From positions 1 to 64,000 of the forward strand of contig JANQLW010000078.1 of the NCBI GenBank assembly GCA_028280405.1: DNA of 64,000 nt, read 5' to 3'. Source of the DNA: Bacteroidales bacterium. Its GTDB lineage: Bacteria > Bacteroidota > Bacteroidia > Bacteroidales > GCA-2711565. Below, piece after piece: positions 27,065 to 36,216 of the stretch. A program made the translations under genes and the position numbers. The notes beneath the pieces are model-generated. The model had not been told where the DNA came from. It saw only the letters and a list, made by a program, of their open reading frames with translations, and made no database searches. Position 1 is the stretch's first letter. Each line of letters begins with the position of its first letter.

Positions 27065-27427
27065 ATGGCCGAACACAATGAATTAGGAAAAAAGGGAGAA
27101 GAAATAGCACTTGCTTATCTTCGTAAGAAACACTACGAAATTCTGGAAACCAATTGGAGAACCGGAAAATATGAAGTAGACATTATTGCTAAACACGACA
27201 ACACTCTTATCATTATTGAAGTGAAAACGCGAAGCTCATCTTATTTAGTAGAACCCGAATTTTCTGTAAACAAAATAAAGCAGCAATCCTTGATAAGGGC
27301 AGCCGATATTTATGTTGAACGAAAAGATATGGATATAGAAATTCAATTCGATATCATATCCATAATCGTAAATAAAAATCAGCATTTGATTGAGCATTTG
27401 GAAGATGCCTTTTATCCAACATACTAA
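27065..27427 (+). CDS. yraN: YraN/UPF0102 family nuclease-fold protein
   Basis: A 120-aa protein with the restriction-endonuclease-like core: NELGKKGEEIALAYL (helix 1), YEVDIIAKHDNTLIIIEVKTR with the acidic and Lys residues of a PD-(D/E)xK-type active site (about D39, E53, K55) and a C-terminal IQFDIISI strand. The family is widely conserved and often near Holliday-junction or DNA-repair genes, but its exact role is unknown. The start follows the heptamer array directly; no clear -7 box is present, so it may depend on ldcA transcription. Confidence 0.9.
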   Translation: MAEHNELGKKGEEIALAYLRKKHYEILETNWRTGKYEVDIIAKHDNTLIIIEVKTRSSSYLVEPEFSVNKIKQQSLIRAADIYVERKDMDIEIQFDIISIIVNKNQHLIEHLEDAFYPTY

Positions 27428-27490
27428 TTGTCATTTTATTAAAAATACAGGAATAAAGAAAGATTTGTCTGTAGAATAAAATTTTAAGAC

Positions 27491-27498
27491 TATCTTTG
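27491..27498 (+). promoter_or_regulatory. -7 box of the pseudouridine synthase gene (decides its start)
   Basis: TATCTTTG (TAnnTTTG) 19 bases before the ATG at 27517. The TTG codon at 27496 that opens the frame lies inside this box. TTTG at 27464-27467 is 23 bases upstream. Confidence 0.6.
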
Positions 27499-27516
27499 CA
27501 GCCCAAAAAAATTGAA

Positions 27517-28413
27517 ATGAGCATCAATAAAAAAAATAATACATCGAAGCACGGAGATTTTTCCAAATTTTATAAAAAAGAATCTCCAAAAGCAATGAAA
27601 AAAGCTTATCGTAAAGAAAAGAATGAGTTTTTTGATTCGCTGAAAAAAGAAAAATCAAAAAGTGATGCTCCGAATTACAAGAATACCGCTCCTAAAAAAG
27701 ATGAGCTTCGTTTGAATAAGTATATTGCAAATGCAGGGATTTGCTCACGCCGTGAAGCTGATGAGCTAATTCAAAACGGAGAAATAAAAGTAAACGGTAA
27801 AGTAGTTACAGAACTGGGTATCAGAGTAAGCAAGAAGGATACAGTAAGCTATAAAGGAAAAATCCTGAAACCCGAAAAAATGGTTTATGTATTGCTGAAT
27901 AAACCTAAAGGCTATATTACTACTACTGAAGATCCGTACGAACGCAAAATTGTGATGAGTCTTGTTGAGAAAGCTTGTGAAGAACGGATTTTTCCTGTTG
28001 GCCGTTTAGACAGAAATACCACAGGACTATTGTTATTTACCAATGATGGTGATATGGCTAAAAAGCTTACTCATCCCAAGCATAACATTAAAAAGATTTA
28101 TCATGTAGTCCTGGATAAACCTTTGGCCTCAAATGATATGTTAAAAGTAGCAGAAGGTTTGGATTTAGAAGATGGACATATACAAGTAGATAAGATTTCT
28201 TATGCTGAAGATGGCAGTGACAAATGTGAAATAGGAGTGGAACTGCATTCTGGAAAGAACAGGATTGTAAGAAGGATTTTTGAACATCTGAATTATAAAG
28301 TGATTCGCCTAGACAGGGTTGCATTTGCCGGATTAACAAAAAAAGATATTTCAAGAGGAAAGTGGCGCTATTTAAAGGAATTCGAGATTAATCGTTTAAA
28401 AATGATTAAATAA
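27517..28413 (+). CDS. Pseudouridine synthase, RluB/RsuA family
   Basis: Isomerises a specific uridine of rRNA. About 298 aa: a basic, low-complexity N-terminal extension (about 1-60, Lys-rich), an S4 RNA-binding domain (about 63-125, LRLNKYIANAGICSRREADE), then the RsuA/RluB catalytic domain with the Asp in GRLDRNTTGLLL (about 165-176) and a C-terminal GKNRIVRRIFE motif. RluB (23S) is more likely than RsuA from the RRI.E segment and the long N-terminus, but the target base cannot be read from the sequence. Confidence 0.9.
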   Translation: MSINKKNNTSKHGDFSKFYKKESPKAMKKAYRKEKNEFFDSLKKEKSKSDAPNYKNTAPKKDELRLNKYIANAGICSRREADELIQNGEIKVNGKVVTELGIRVSKKDTVSYKGKILKPEKMVYVLLNKPKGYITTTEDPYERKIVMSLVEKACEERIFPVGRLDRNTTGLLLFTNDGDMAKKLTHPKHNIKKIYHVVLDKPLASNDMLKVAEGLDLEDGHIQVDKISYAEDGSDKCEIGVELHSGKNRIVRRIFEHLNYKVIRLDRVAFAGLTKKDISRGKWRYLKEFEINRLKMIK

Positions 28414-28455
28414 ATTAGGATGATGCAAGAGGAAAATTATTTTTTTGGATTATTA

Positions 28456-28485
28456 TTTGACAATTAAAAAAATGTTTTATCTTTG
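28456..28485 (+). promoter_or_regulatory. Promoter of tRNA-Asn
   Basis: TTTG (28456-28459), 18 bases, then TATCTTTG (28478-28485): a full Bacteroidota -33/-7 match, 21 bases before the tRNA. Confidence 0.75.
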
Positions 28486-28506
28486 CAACCGCAAAAAACG
28501 CTAAAC

Positions 28507-28580
28507 TCCTCATTAGCTCAGCTGGTTAGAGCATCTGACTGTTAATCAGAGGGTCCTTGGTTCGAGTCCAAGATGAGGAG
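28507..28580 (+). tRNA. tRNA-Asn (GTT)
   Basis: Acceptor tcctcat/atgagga, anticodon loop ctgttaa giving GTT, T-loop TTCGAGT, G discriminator. CCA is not encoded. It has its own promoter and terminator. Confidence 0.95.
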
Positions 28581-28587
28581 CGAAAAC

Positions 28588-28620
28588 AAAATCCCCGTTA
28601 AGTTGATGGGGATTTTTTTT
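28588..28620 (+). terminator. Terminator of tRNA-Asn
   Basis: aaatcccc (28589-28596) pairs with ggggattt (28608-28615), followed by a T-run. Confidence 0.85.
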
Positions 28621-28648
28621 ATTTACTCTCTCCCTATTATATCACATT

Positions 28649-28843
28649 ATGGTTTTCACTTATGTACTTAAAAGTAAAACAACAAATAAATTATATGTTG
28701 GACAAACAAACAACCTTCAATACAGGGTATATCAACATAATTGCGCCCAACGTATGATAAAAACATTTACACTTACCCCTATATTTTGGAGGAATAGCCT
28801 TTTCCCATTAAAAAAATGTGGCATTTCTCTTTTTAACTCGTGA
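28649..28843 (+). pseudogene. GIY-YIG nuclease, N-terminal fragment
   Basis: The first 30 residues (VFTYVLKSKTTNKLYVGQT, then NNLQYRVYQHN) are the start of a GIY-YIG endonuclease domain of the short UvrC-like type common in Bacteroidota (normally 80-100 aa). After QHN the sequence no longer resembles the family: the conserved Arg/Glu helix and catalytic Glu are absent, and the frame stops at 64 aa. I see no simple frameshift that restores them, so a rearrangement or deletion at about 28740 is likely. Confidence 0.65.
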
Positions 28844-28914
28844 AAAGAAGCTATTTTTTCATTATTATTCACGAGTTAGCTTGACTGATCCGTGAAATGA
28901 ATTATATTTGAACT

Positions 28915-29787
28915 ATGAAACAATCTTTTCGTATTCTCCGGTACATTCAATCGCTCAAAGAGCGCTATTGTCGTCTTGCTCCTGATAAAAAAGCCTTGGT
29001 AGACCTTATCAATGAAACAGAAGTAGCTGAGCAGGTATATAATTCTAATGCGATAGAAAACAGCACTTTAACGCTCGATGAAACCGAAAAAATCCTGATG
29101 CAAATTGACCTTGACCGATTTATCAATGAGCGGGAACTTTTTGAAGCAAAAAACCTAGCACGGGTGGTAATCTACATCAATCAAAAAGCAACAGAAAAAG
29201 AACTTTCTTTAGAAATTATATTATTTCTTCACAAAATGTTTATCAGTAATATTCGCGACGATATTGCCGGTCGGTTTAGGAATGATGATGAATGGGTACG
29301 CGTTGCCAATCATATCGCCCCCGGTCCTAAAGAAGTTCTGGGATTGCTCAAAGAAATGCTGGTGCAATATCAAATAAGTGATACGGAAAATATTGTGAGG
29401 CGTATTGCGAAACTACACCTCACTTTTGAACACATCCACCCATTTGTGGACGGAAACGGAAGAATCGGACGAGTGATTAATAATTATGTGCTGATTCGCG
29501 AAAACTATGTTCCTATCAACATTAAGTTTATTAATCGAAAAGAGTATTATTCCGCTTTCCAGGAATTTGACCAATCGGGGACAACTGAAATTATGGAGGG
29601 AATCATAGGCAAAGCACTATGTCAAAGTTACCATAAACGACTGGCGTATTTAGAGGGAAAGAAAATAATTACCTTGGCTGATTATGCGAAACAACAGAAA
29701 ATATCTCATTCTAATCTTTTAAATAAGGCAAACAGGCAAACCATTGAAGCTTTTTTAGAAAAAGGTATTTGGAAAATTGGTGTCTAA
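28915..29787 (+). CDS. Fic-domain protein (predicted AMP transferase) with built-in inhibitory motif
   Basis: Fic enzymes usually transfer AMP from ATP to target proteins. The 290-aa protein has the active-site loop HPFVDGNGRIGR (His175) and, near the N-terminus, the inhibitory-helix motif SNAIEN (about 44-49, S/TxxxE[G/N]) of class II Fic proteins, whose Glu blocks ATP. A short C-terminal helix-turn-helix-like segment (KQQKISHSNLLNK) is present. The codons use more G+C than the neighbours, which may indicate transfer. No antitoxin-type partner is adjacent, consistent with self-inhibition. Confidence 0.9.
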   Translation: MKQSFRILRYIQSLKERYCRLAPDKKALVDLINETEVAEQVYNSNAIENSTLTLDETEKILMQIDLDRFINERELFEAKNLARVVIYINQKATEKELSLEIILFLHKMFISNIRDDIAGRFRNDDEWVRVANHIAPGPKEVLGLLKEMLVQYQISDTENIVRRIAKLHLTFEHIHPFVDGNGRIGRVINNYVLIRENYVPINIKFINRKEYYSAFQEFDQSGTTEIMEGIIGKALCQSYHKRLAYLEGKKIITLADYAKQQKISHSNLLNKANRQTIEAFLEKGIWKIGV

Positions 29788-30143
29788 AAAATAAAATCAA
29801 ACCCGTAAACAAAATAATCATATTTCTATTGGAAGTAGAGAATTGATTGCGTTCTTCGAGTCAGTAAGTTCTCTTTTATCAAGGTTTTTAGGAGTTTTGA
29901 TCGTTTTCCTTTTTTACATGGATTATTCGCTAAATACTGAACGATTGAATGACGTAACGATTTAAGATTTCTGATTTATGTATGATTTTAGTCAAATAAC
30001 TTACATCTTCACAAATCGCATATCGAGTATCTGCTATCGAATATCCCTCAATAAAGAAGCCCCTTGTATTCACAAGAGGCTCCAAACCTGATTACTCCCT
30101 TAAATAATAAGCAAACCAGGTATAATTAGCGATAGATGTATTC
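29788..30143. other. Intergenic region after the fic gene
   Basis: No ORF or RNA gene recognised. At 30018-30047 a segment with gatagcagata and ggatattcgat words (on the minus strand) resembles sequence at 23815-23845. At about 30056-30083 an imperfect hairpin (gaagccccttgt / acaagaggctcc) precedes T-rich minus-strand sequence and probably terminates the minus-strand gene that ends at 30144. Confidence 0.5.
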
Positions 30144-31139
30144 TTATTTTTTCAGTTTCTTAGCTTCTTTCTGGATCATCATTAAATGCTGAACCATTTG
30201 CTGATATGCTTTGACCTTATCTGCATTTGCCAATTCTTCTTTATTATTAATAATCAATTTAGCAATTGAATTATCAGATGTAGCCACTGCAGATTTGAAA
30301 AGGGTTTTTGCAAATCCTTTCTTCGCCTGTGCTTTATTTTCATAATCTCCTTCCATAAATTTTTTTTCCTGCTTTTCAGCATAGTCTTTTACTGAAATTA
30401 ATTTTTGTCCCTCCCATTCTTTTTCAACGATACCCCTGGCATTTGCTTTGATATGATGTGCACTGTTCAAAGAGAAAAAAACCAAAACAGTTATTTTTCC
30501 TTTTGTTAACTTCCTAAGACTTTTACTTTCTACCTGTTCATTTTTGATGATTAAATCAGGGATTTGCCAACCTCTAAGGCCTTCATTTTTCTTATCAAGA
30601 GAGGCTCCTTTATTTTGTTCTAATTCTCCAATAGCAGATTTTTTAAGATATTTCTGTTTTGAATCTTTTAGCTTTTTATAATTTTTTCCTTTCTTGAACT
30701 TTTTTACTAGACCATGAATTTCACTCACAATCCTGTAATAAGTATCCCTATGATAATCTTTTGTAAATCTTTCCGGCTGTAAGTGATAACCAATAGTTCC
30801 TTCTTTATCAATAACATAAATTGCTCCCTGGGCATATGGGAAGGAATACCCCTTTCCCAAGCTTCCTCTATAGTTTGCACAAAAGCCCATTTTTTCCGGA
30901 ACCTCACCATAATATCCTATTAAGTATTTAGGATTACCCATCATTTTCTGTTGTTCGGAATACCAGATCAGCTTTGCATCATTATAATAAAATTCAAAAT
31001 CGGGAAATGCTGATTTATCAAGTACACTCATATGTTCATGACTTCCAATATGAACTGCAATTAACTGAACATCTTTATTTTCTGCATTTATATTTACACT
31101 AAATACAATGGCAAGCAAAACAATAAATAATTTCTTCAT
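30144..31139 (-). CDS. Secreted protein with redoxin-like halves lacking the CxxC
   Basis: A 331-aa exported protein (signal peptide 1-19, ending INAE). I do not recognise a named family. Two parts look thioredoxin-like: about 20-135, with a late strand GAIYVIDKEGTIGYHL, and about 190-225, GWQIPDLIIKNEQVESKSLR then LTKGKITVLVFFSLNSAHH, which follows the AhpC/ResA pattern of G.xxPDf...L.GK.vlvFF. Where a redox enzyme has CxxC, this has LNSAHH, so thiol redox activity is not expected from that half. The C-terminal half is helical and Lys-rich. It may be a structural or binding relative of redoxins. Confidence 0.6.
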   Translation of the reverse strand: MKKLFIVLLAIVFSVNINAENKDVQLIAVHIGSHEHMSVLDKSAFPDFEFYYNDAKLIWYSEQQKMMGNPKYLIGYYGEVPEKMGFCANYRGSLGKGYSFPYAQGAIYVIDKEGTIGYHLQPERFTKDYHRDTYYRIVSEIHGLVKKFKKGKNYKKLKDSKQKYLKKSAIGELEQNKGASLDKKNEGLRGWQIPDLIIKNEQVESKSLRKLTKGKITVLVFFSLNSAHHIKANARGIVEKEWEGQKLISVKDYAEKQEKKFMEGDYENKAQAKKGFAKTLFKSAVATSDNSIAKLIINNKEELANADKVKAYQQMVQHLMMIQKEAKKLKK

Positions 31140-31301
31140 TAGATTAATTAGATTATTATAAGCAAGATTTATTTAAAGTAAATTTACGACAGCATTCCTC
31201 CATTATAAATACAAAGTAATTATCTGCAAGCTCATAATTAGTATTCGTATGTGACTAACGAGAAATTGAAAATAAAAATTCAAGATCCTTTATAATTAAA
31301 C

Positions 31302-32039
31302 TTACAAGGATTCAAACAATCTAAGTAGTTCTTCCTTTTTCCGGGTGGAAACAGGTATTTCAGACCGATCTTTTAATACTACAAAGCCTCCGGATCGTTT
31401 ATCGTACTTTTCAATATAATCCAGATTTATAAGATGTGATTGATGAATTCTTACAAAATGATAAGGTGATAAAAGCTCTTCAAATTCTTTCAAAGTTTTA
31501 GAAACCAGTAGTGCCTTATTATCCTTGATAATAAAGTTCGTATAATTTCCATCAGAATTACATCTGATAATATCCTTCACATCTATTAAATGTATAGCTT
31601 CAGCTGTTTTAAGAGCAATTTTCTTTTGGTTGGATTCCTGGTTTTTCAGAAAAGCTTCCATTAACAATTTGGTGTTCTCTTTTTCAATGGAAACTTTTGC
31701 TTTTTCTACTGCAGTAATTAATTCATCAACATCAATAGGCTTCAGTAAATAATCAATTGCACTAAACTTAAATGCCGTGATGGCATATTCTTCGTAAGCA
31801 GTAATGAAAATCACCTTAAAAGGAATGTCATTTAAGCCTTTTAATAAATCAAAACCTTTTCCATCAGAAAGCCTTATATCCAAAAATACGATATCGGGAG
31901 TAGTTTTTTCAAGGGCTTGCCTACCATCGGTTATGCTTCCGGCTTCTTCAATGATTTCTATATCTTCACAATGCATTTTAAGCATTTCTTTCAATGCCAC
32001 TCTCACAAAAGCTTCATCATCGACGATTAGTGCATGCAT
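31302..32039 (-). CDS. LytTR-family response regulator
   Basis: A 245-aa regulator: receiver domain (about 1-115) with the acidic pair DDE (8-10), the phosphorylatable Asp in IVFLDIRL (about 54) and the conserved Lys in LLKPID, then a LytTR DNA-binding domain (about 140-245; NYTNFIIKDNKALL, FVRIHQSHLINL). The Met at 32037-32039 gives the canonical MHALIVDDE start; the longer frame would overlap the kinase gene end. It lies 22 bases after the propeller histidine kinase stop and is surely its partner. Confidence 0.93.
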   Translation of the reverse strand: MHALIVDDEAFVRVALKEMLKMHCEDIEIIEEAGSITDGRQALEKTTPDIVFLDIRLSDGKGFDLLKGLNDIPFKVIFITAYEEYAITAFKFSAIDYLLKPIDVDELITAVEKAKVSIEKENTKLLMEAFLKNQESNQKKIALKTAEAIHLIDVKDIIRCNSDGNYTNFIIKDNKALLVSKTLKEFEELLSPYHFVRIHQSHLINLDYIEKYDKRSGGFVVLKDRSEIPVSTRKKEELLRLFESL

Positions 32040-32061
32040 AATATTTCGATTTAATGCTAAA

Positions 32062-35000
32062 TTAATAAGATTCCTTATATGGTAACTTAAAAATAATACG
32101 GGTACCACTTTGTTTTCCGGTTGTACTTAAGTCTGTGTGATTATAATATTCCTGTAACTTCCCGCCTTTATTTATTCGTTTAATCCTGTCAACTGTAGTT
32201 TCAATTCCCAATGACTTATGTTTCTTATCACTTTTTTCTTTATTTGCTTTTAAATACCCAACACCATTATCTTCAATTTTAATTTCAAGTGAAGAGTTTT
32301 TCCTGTTGAAAGAAATTACAATCATGCCGTTTCCATCCTGCAGCTTTCTGAATCCATGTTCAATTGAGTTTTCAATAAAAGGCTGTAACAACATAGGAGG
32401 AATTAAAACAGATTCGGCATCAACAGTATCATCTATTTTTATTTCATAATTAAATTTCCCGGAAAATCTGAGCTGTTGGAGCTTTAAGTAATTTTCCACA
32501 AACTCTATTTCATCTGTTAACATAATATTTTCCTCTCCGGAATGATATAAAATAGATCTCATCAAAGAGGCAAATTTGGACAAATAGATACTTACAGTTT
32601 TGGTTTCTTTTTTATATATCAATCCCTGAACAGCTGCAAGTACATTAAATATAAAATGAGGATTCATTTGTGCCCTCAACAGTCTTTGCTCCAACTTCAA
32701 ACTTTTTCGTTCATTTTTAAGGCTGTTGATCTTTAATATTAAAATGGTGGATATAATGGATATTACCAATAAAGCATTTAATCCGATAAACCATTTTGTC
32801 TTCCAGAAAGGAGGTTTTACAATTAGCACAAGAGATACTCCCTCTTCATTCCATACCCCTTCACTGATAGATGCTGAAATTTGCAGTAAATAACGGCCAG
32901 GTGACAGGTTAGTAAATGAAACTTTATGTTCATTTCCCAAATTGATCCAATTATCAAAAGATCCTACTAATTTATACCTGTATTGGTTTTTCAAGGGGTC
33001 CGTATAATCCAGTGCAGCAAACTCTACAGAAAAGAATTTGGTATCAGGCTTGATAACTATGGTATCCCCCGAGTTAATTTCATTCGTGATCAGTTCATTA
33101 TATCTATTTACAGCCGTAAAAGCAATTTCAGAAATACTTTTAACATCTATAATTTCTTCAGGATTAATCACAGATGCTCCATTATTTCCACCAAATAACA
33201 GCAGGCCTGAACTTAATTTACAGCTTGCCCGTGTAAAACGGCTATCTTGCAAACCATCTTCTTGCTTATATACCGAGATAATATTTTCAGAAGAAAGGCC
33301 AAACTTGCAGATTCCATTACCTGTACTAATCCATAAATTCTGTTGATCATCTTCCTGAATTGACATAATCTCCTGATGCGGAAAGCCATCTTTTATACCA
33401 AAATTTTTAATTCTACCATTCACAGATTCAAATTTATTCAACCCCTTATTACCTCCAACCCATATATTTTGTTTGCGATCCTGATAAATTGTGTTTATAT
33501 CAGTTCCTCTAAAGCCGGATACATCATATTTATCGCCCGGATAATGTAAAAATTTCCCATTGGGGAGCATCACATCCAAGCCATTATCGGAGTATCCAAC
33601 CCAAATATTTCCTTTACTATCTTCAAAGAGTTTATTAATTAATCTGGATCTGAGTCCGTACTCTCCCTTTTCACTAAGCTTTTGAATTTTATTCATTTTT
33701 TTGTTATAGATACAGGCACTCTCCTCAGTAGCAATCCATAGGTTTTGATCATCATCTTCAGTAATATCATTTATACTTCCTTTAATATATATGTCAATTG
33801 CAGGTATGCTTTCTCTTAACCACTGAATAGTATTATCCTGCAGGTTCATTTTACCAAGCCCTATATCCGTTCCAAGCCAGATAATCCCAAGCTGATCTTT
33901 ATACAAAGTACTTACCGAAAACCAATTTTTGCTATCACTAAAACTTTTATCAAAAAATTCAGCAATTGAACCTTTTTCGATATCAAAAAAACATACGCCC
34001 CTATTAGTTCCAAGAATAAACTTAGTATCTGCATAATCCAGTGCACACTGAAATCTGATGTCTTTAAACGGAGCATTCAAATGAAACTCTTCAACCATAC
34101 TTTTTTGCAAGAGATCATATTTCCCTATAAAATCATTAAATATGATATATAAATAATTTCCTGATTTTACCAGGGCTTTAGGAGAAGCTTGAAGTTTTAT
34201 GGGATTAGAATCTAAATTATTTGAACTCAAATTATACAAATACACTTCATGCTTACAAACAATAGCTACAGAGTCTGTTCCCAGCTCGTAAAAGAAATTA
34301 ATCTCTTTGTTCAGAAGTAAATTGTCAAACTTTTTAGTTTTTGAATCATAAATAATAACTCCATTGTCAGACCCTAAAAATAATCTTCCAATTCCATCAG
34401 TATATGAATCATTAATTCTTTTAAAGTTCTGTTTTATTTTATAGATCGATTCGCCCAAAAGAAGATGATTAACTGAACTGTTGTTCCCCGTATTCTTTTG
34501 TTTAACAAAAAAGGCTCTGAACTTTTCCTTCATAAGATCATAAGAGTACAATACAGGGTAATCCGTTCCAAAATAAACCGTTCCGTTTAAATAAACCAGG
34601 GTGTTTATGCTTTTGGTTTGAGGGCGATTGAAATTATTAAAATGAAGCCCCGTAAACTTCTCATTTTTTCTGTCAAATTCCATAAGTCCGGCACAACCCC
34701 AAAAGCCACAATAAAAATCTCCGGTTTTGGTTTCTAAGAAATCATTATACCAATCTCTTTTAAAGGAAGCTGCGTCATAAACATAATGGGTAAATGTATT
34801 ATTTAGCGGGTTTAACTTATTAAATCCAATACCGGCCCATAAACCGATCCAGATATCTCCGGATTTATCAGCATAAAGAGCAGAAATTCTGTTTGAGGAA
34901 AGCCCGTTTTTCAAATTTCCACTTGATTTGTAATGGGTGATTGCACCTGTTTCCGAGTTTAGTTTATTTAAGCCATTTGACTTCGTTCCGATCCATACCT

Positions 35001-36120
35001 GTCCCTGATGGTCTTCAAGGATAGCGGTAATGGTATTTCCGGAAAGGGTATTATCTTTATTACTTAGATGACGATAGTTGCCAAACATATTTTTTCTGGG
35101 GCTATATTTTGATACGCCCTTATCAGTAGCTATCCATATAATACCTGACCGGTCTTCATAAAGTTTGTTGATATTATTATCCAGTAATGAATGGGGATTA
35201 TCCTGATTTTTCCTGTAGTTGATCAGTTTAGCTTTTCCTCTTTCCTTTTTAAGCAGGCCTATTGAAGATCCCAACCAAATATTTCCTTCCCGATCTTCAA
35301 TCATGGTATAAGTAGAACCTCTCATTACTTTTTTAAACTTACCTTTATTCCGGTCCATATGATAAATTCCATCAGTGCCGGAAATCCAAAAATTCAGATC
35401 ACTATCTTCCAGGTAACTGGCTACATCATTATCTCTTTTCTTTTCAGCATCATTCGGATCGGCTTCAAAGCTTAAAAAAGTTTCTGATATTTTATCAAAT
35501 ACCAGAACACTGATCCCACGACCGCCTATCCAGATATAGCCTTCTTTATCTTCATAAATATCATGATATCTGTAATAGGTCTGATGTGGTTTAGTATGCT
35601 TATATTTTTTAAACAATTTTTCCTTTTGATCATATCGATGCAGAACTCCTCCGGCAGTTTCAATCCACAGTAAATTTTCCGAATCAACGAATACATCCAT
35701 AATATGATTATCATTCAAAGAGTTTAAATCATTATTATCCTTATGAAAACGAAGAAAAGATCCACGCTTTCTATCATATAAATTCATTCCGCTTTTGGTC
35801 CCAATCCATAAATTATTCTCTTCATCTAGAGCAAGGCAAGTCACAATATTATTTGATAAACTTGTGCTATCATTTAAATGGTTTTGAAATACGATGAAAC
35901 GATATCCGTCGTACCTGCATAAACCATTATCGGTAGCTAACCATATAAATCCAACAGCATCCTGAACAATATCATAAACCTCCTCACCCGGAATACCATC
36001 CTTTTCTGTTAAGGATTCAAATTTGGCATAATAATCTTCCTGATAAGTATAAAGTTTATGTTGGCTAAATACACTTAAGAAAAGGAATGAATTGATAAAT
36101 AGTGTAAAGATAAACTTCAT
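32062..36120 (-). CDS. Propeller-sensor histidine kinase (LytS/His_kinase type)
   Basis: A 1,352-aa membrane sensor: signal peptide (1-19), two seven-bladed Reg_prop propellers made of WxGT/WIGTxxG repeats (about 30-960), a Y_Y_Y Ig-like domain (about 1000-1080, FAALDYTDPLKNQYRYKLVG), one membrane helix (about 1098-1120), then a His_kinase domain with the phospho-acceptor in QMNPHFIFN (about His 1155) and a HATPase (PPMLLQPFIENSIEHGF; DNGVGY). It has no fused receiver or AraC module, so it is a classical partner for the LytTR regulator downstream. Such sensors often detect glycans, but the ligand is unknown and no polysaccharide utilisation locus is adjacent. Confidence 0.93.
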   Translation of the reverse strand: MKFIFTLFINSFLFLSVFSQHKLYTYQEDYYAKFESLTEKDGIPGEEVYDIVQDAVGFIWLATDNGLCRYDGYRFIVFQNHLNDSTSLSNNIVTCLALDEENNLWIGTKSGMNLYDRKRGSFLRFHKDNNDLNSLNDNHIMDVFVDSENLLWIETAGGVLHRYDQKEKLFKKYKHTKPHQTYYRYHDIYEDKEGYIWIGGRGISVLVFDKISETFLSFEADPNDAEKKRDNDVASYLEDSDLNFWISGTDGIYHMDRNKGKFKKVMRGSTYTMIEDREGNIWLGSSIGLLKKERGKAKLINYRKNQDNPHSLLDNNINKLYEDRSGIIWIATDKGVSKYSPRKNMFGNYRHLSNKDNTLSGNTITAILEDHQGQVWIGTKSNGLNKLNSETGAITHYKSSGNLKNGLSSNRISALYADKSGDIWIGLWAGIGFNKLNPLNNTFTHYVYDAASFKRDWYNDFLETKTGDFYCGFWGCAGLMEFDRKNEKFTGLHFNNFNRPQTKSINTLVYLNGTVYFGTDYPVLYSYDLMKEKFRAFFVKQKNTGNNSSVNHLLLGESIYKIKQNFKRINDSYTDGIGRLFLGSDNGVIIYDSKTKKFDNLLLNKEINFFYELGTDSVAIVCKHEVYLYNLSSNNLDSNPIKLQASPKALVKSGNYLYIIFNDFIGKYDLLQKSMVEEFHLNAPFKDIRFQCALDYADTKFILGTNRGVCFFDIEKGSIAEFFDKSFSDSKNWFSVSTLYKDQLGIIWLGTDIGLGKMNLQDNTIQWLRESIPAIDIYIKGSINDITEDDDQNLWIATEESACIYNKKMNKIQKLSEKGEYGLRSRLINKLFEDSKGNIWVGYSDNGLDVMLPNGKFLHYPGDKYDVSGFRGTDINTIYQDRKQNIWVGGNKGLNKFESVNGRIKNFGIKDGFPHQEIMSIQEDDQQNLWISTGNGICKFGLSSENIISVYKQEDGLQDSRFTRASCKLSSGLLLFGGNNGASVINPEEIIDVKSISEIAFTAVNRYNELITNEINSGDTIVIKPDTKFFSVEFAALDYTDPLKNQYRYKLVGSFDNWINLGNEHKVSFTNLSPGRYLLQISASISEGVWNEEGVSLVLIVKPPFWKTKWFIGLNALLVISIISTILILKINSLKNERKSLKLEQRLLRAQMNPHFIFNVLAAVQGLIYKKETKTVSIYLSKFASLMRSILYHSGEENIMLTDEIEFVENYLKLQQLRFSGKFNYEIKIDDTVDAESVLIPPMLLQPFIENSIEHGFRKLQDGNGMIVISFNRKNSSLEIKIEDNGVGYLKANKEKSDKKHKSLGIETTVDRIKRINKGGKLQEYYNHTDLSTTGKQSGTRIIFKLPYKESY

Positions 36121-36216
36121 AGGATTGGTAATTAGCTATACTATTGAAGTTTAAATTTAGGGAAATAATCAAAATATTTAGCAAATATTGTAACTTTAAC
36201 CAAACTAGCTAAATGA

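Noticed and set aside
26867-27076. Minus-strand ORF through the heptamer array
   Set aside because: Any frame of a 7-bp repeat stays open when no unit gives a stop; the protein is a meaningless LLVACC-type repeat.
28741-28890. Integron attC site near the GIY-YIG fragment
   Set aside because: gcccaac at 28745-28751 fits the R-box pattern, but no GTTRRRY partner follows at a suitable distance; the only candidate, gttagct, fails at the third R.
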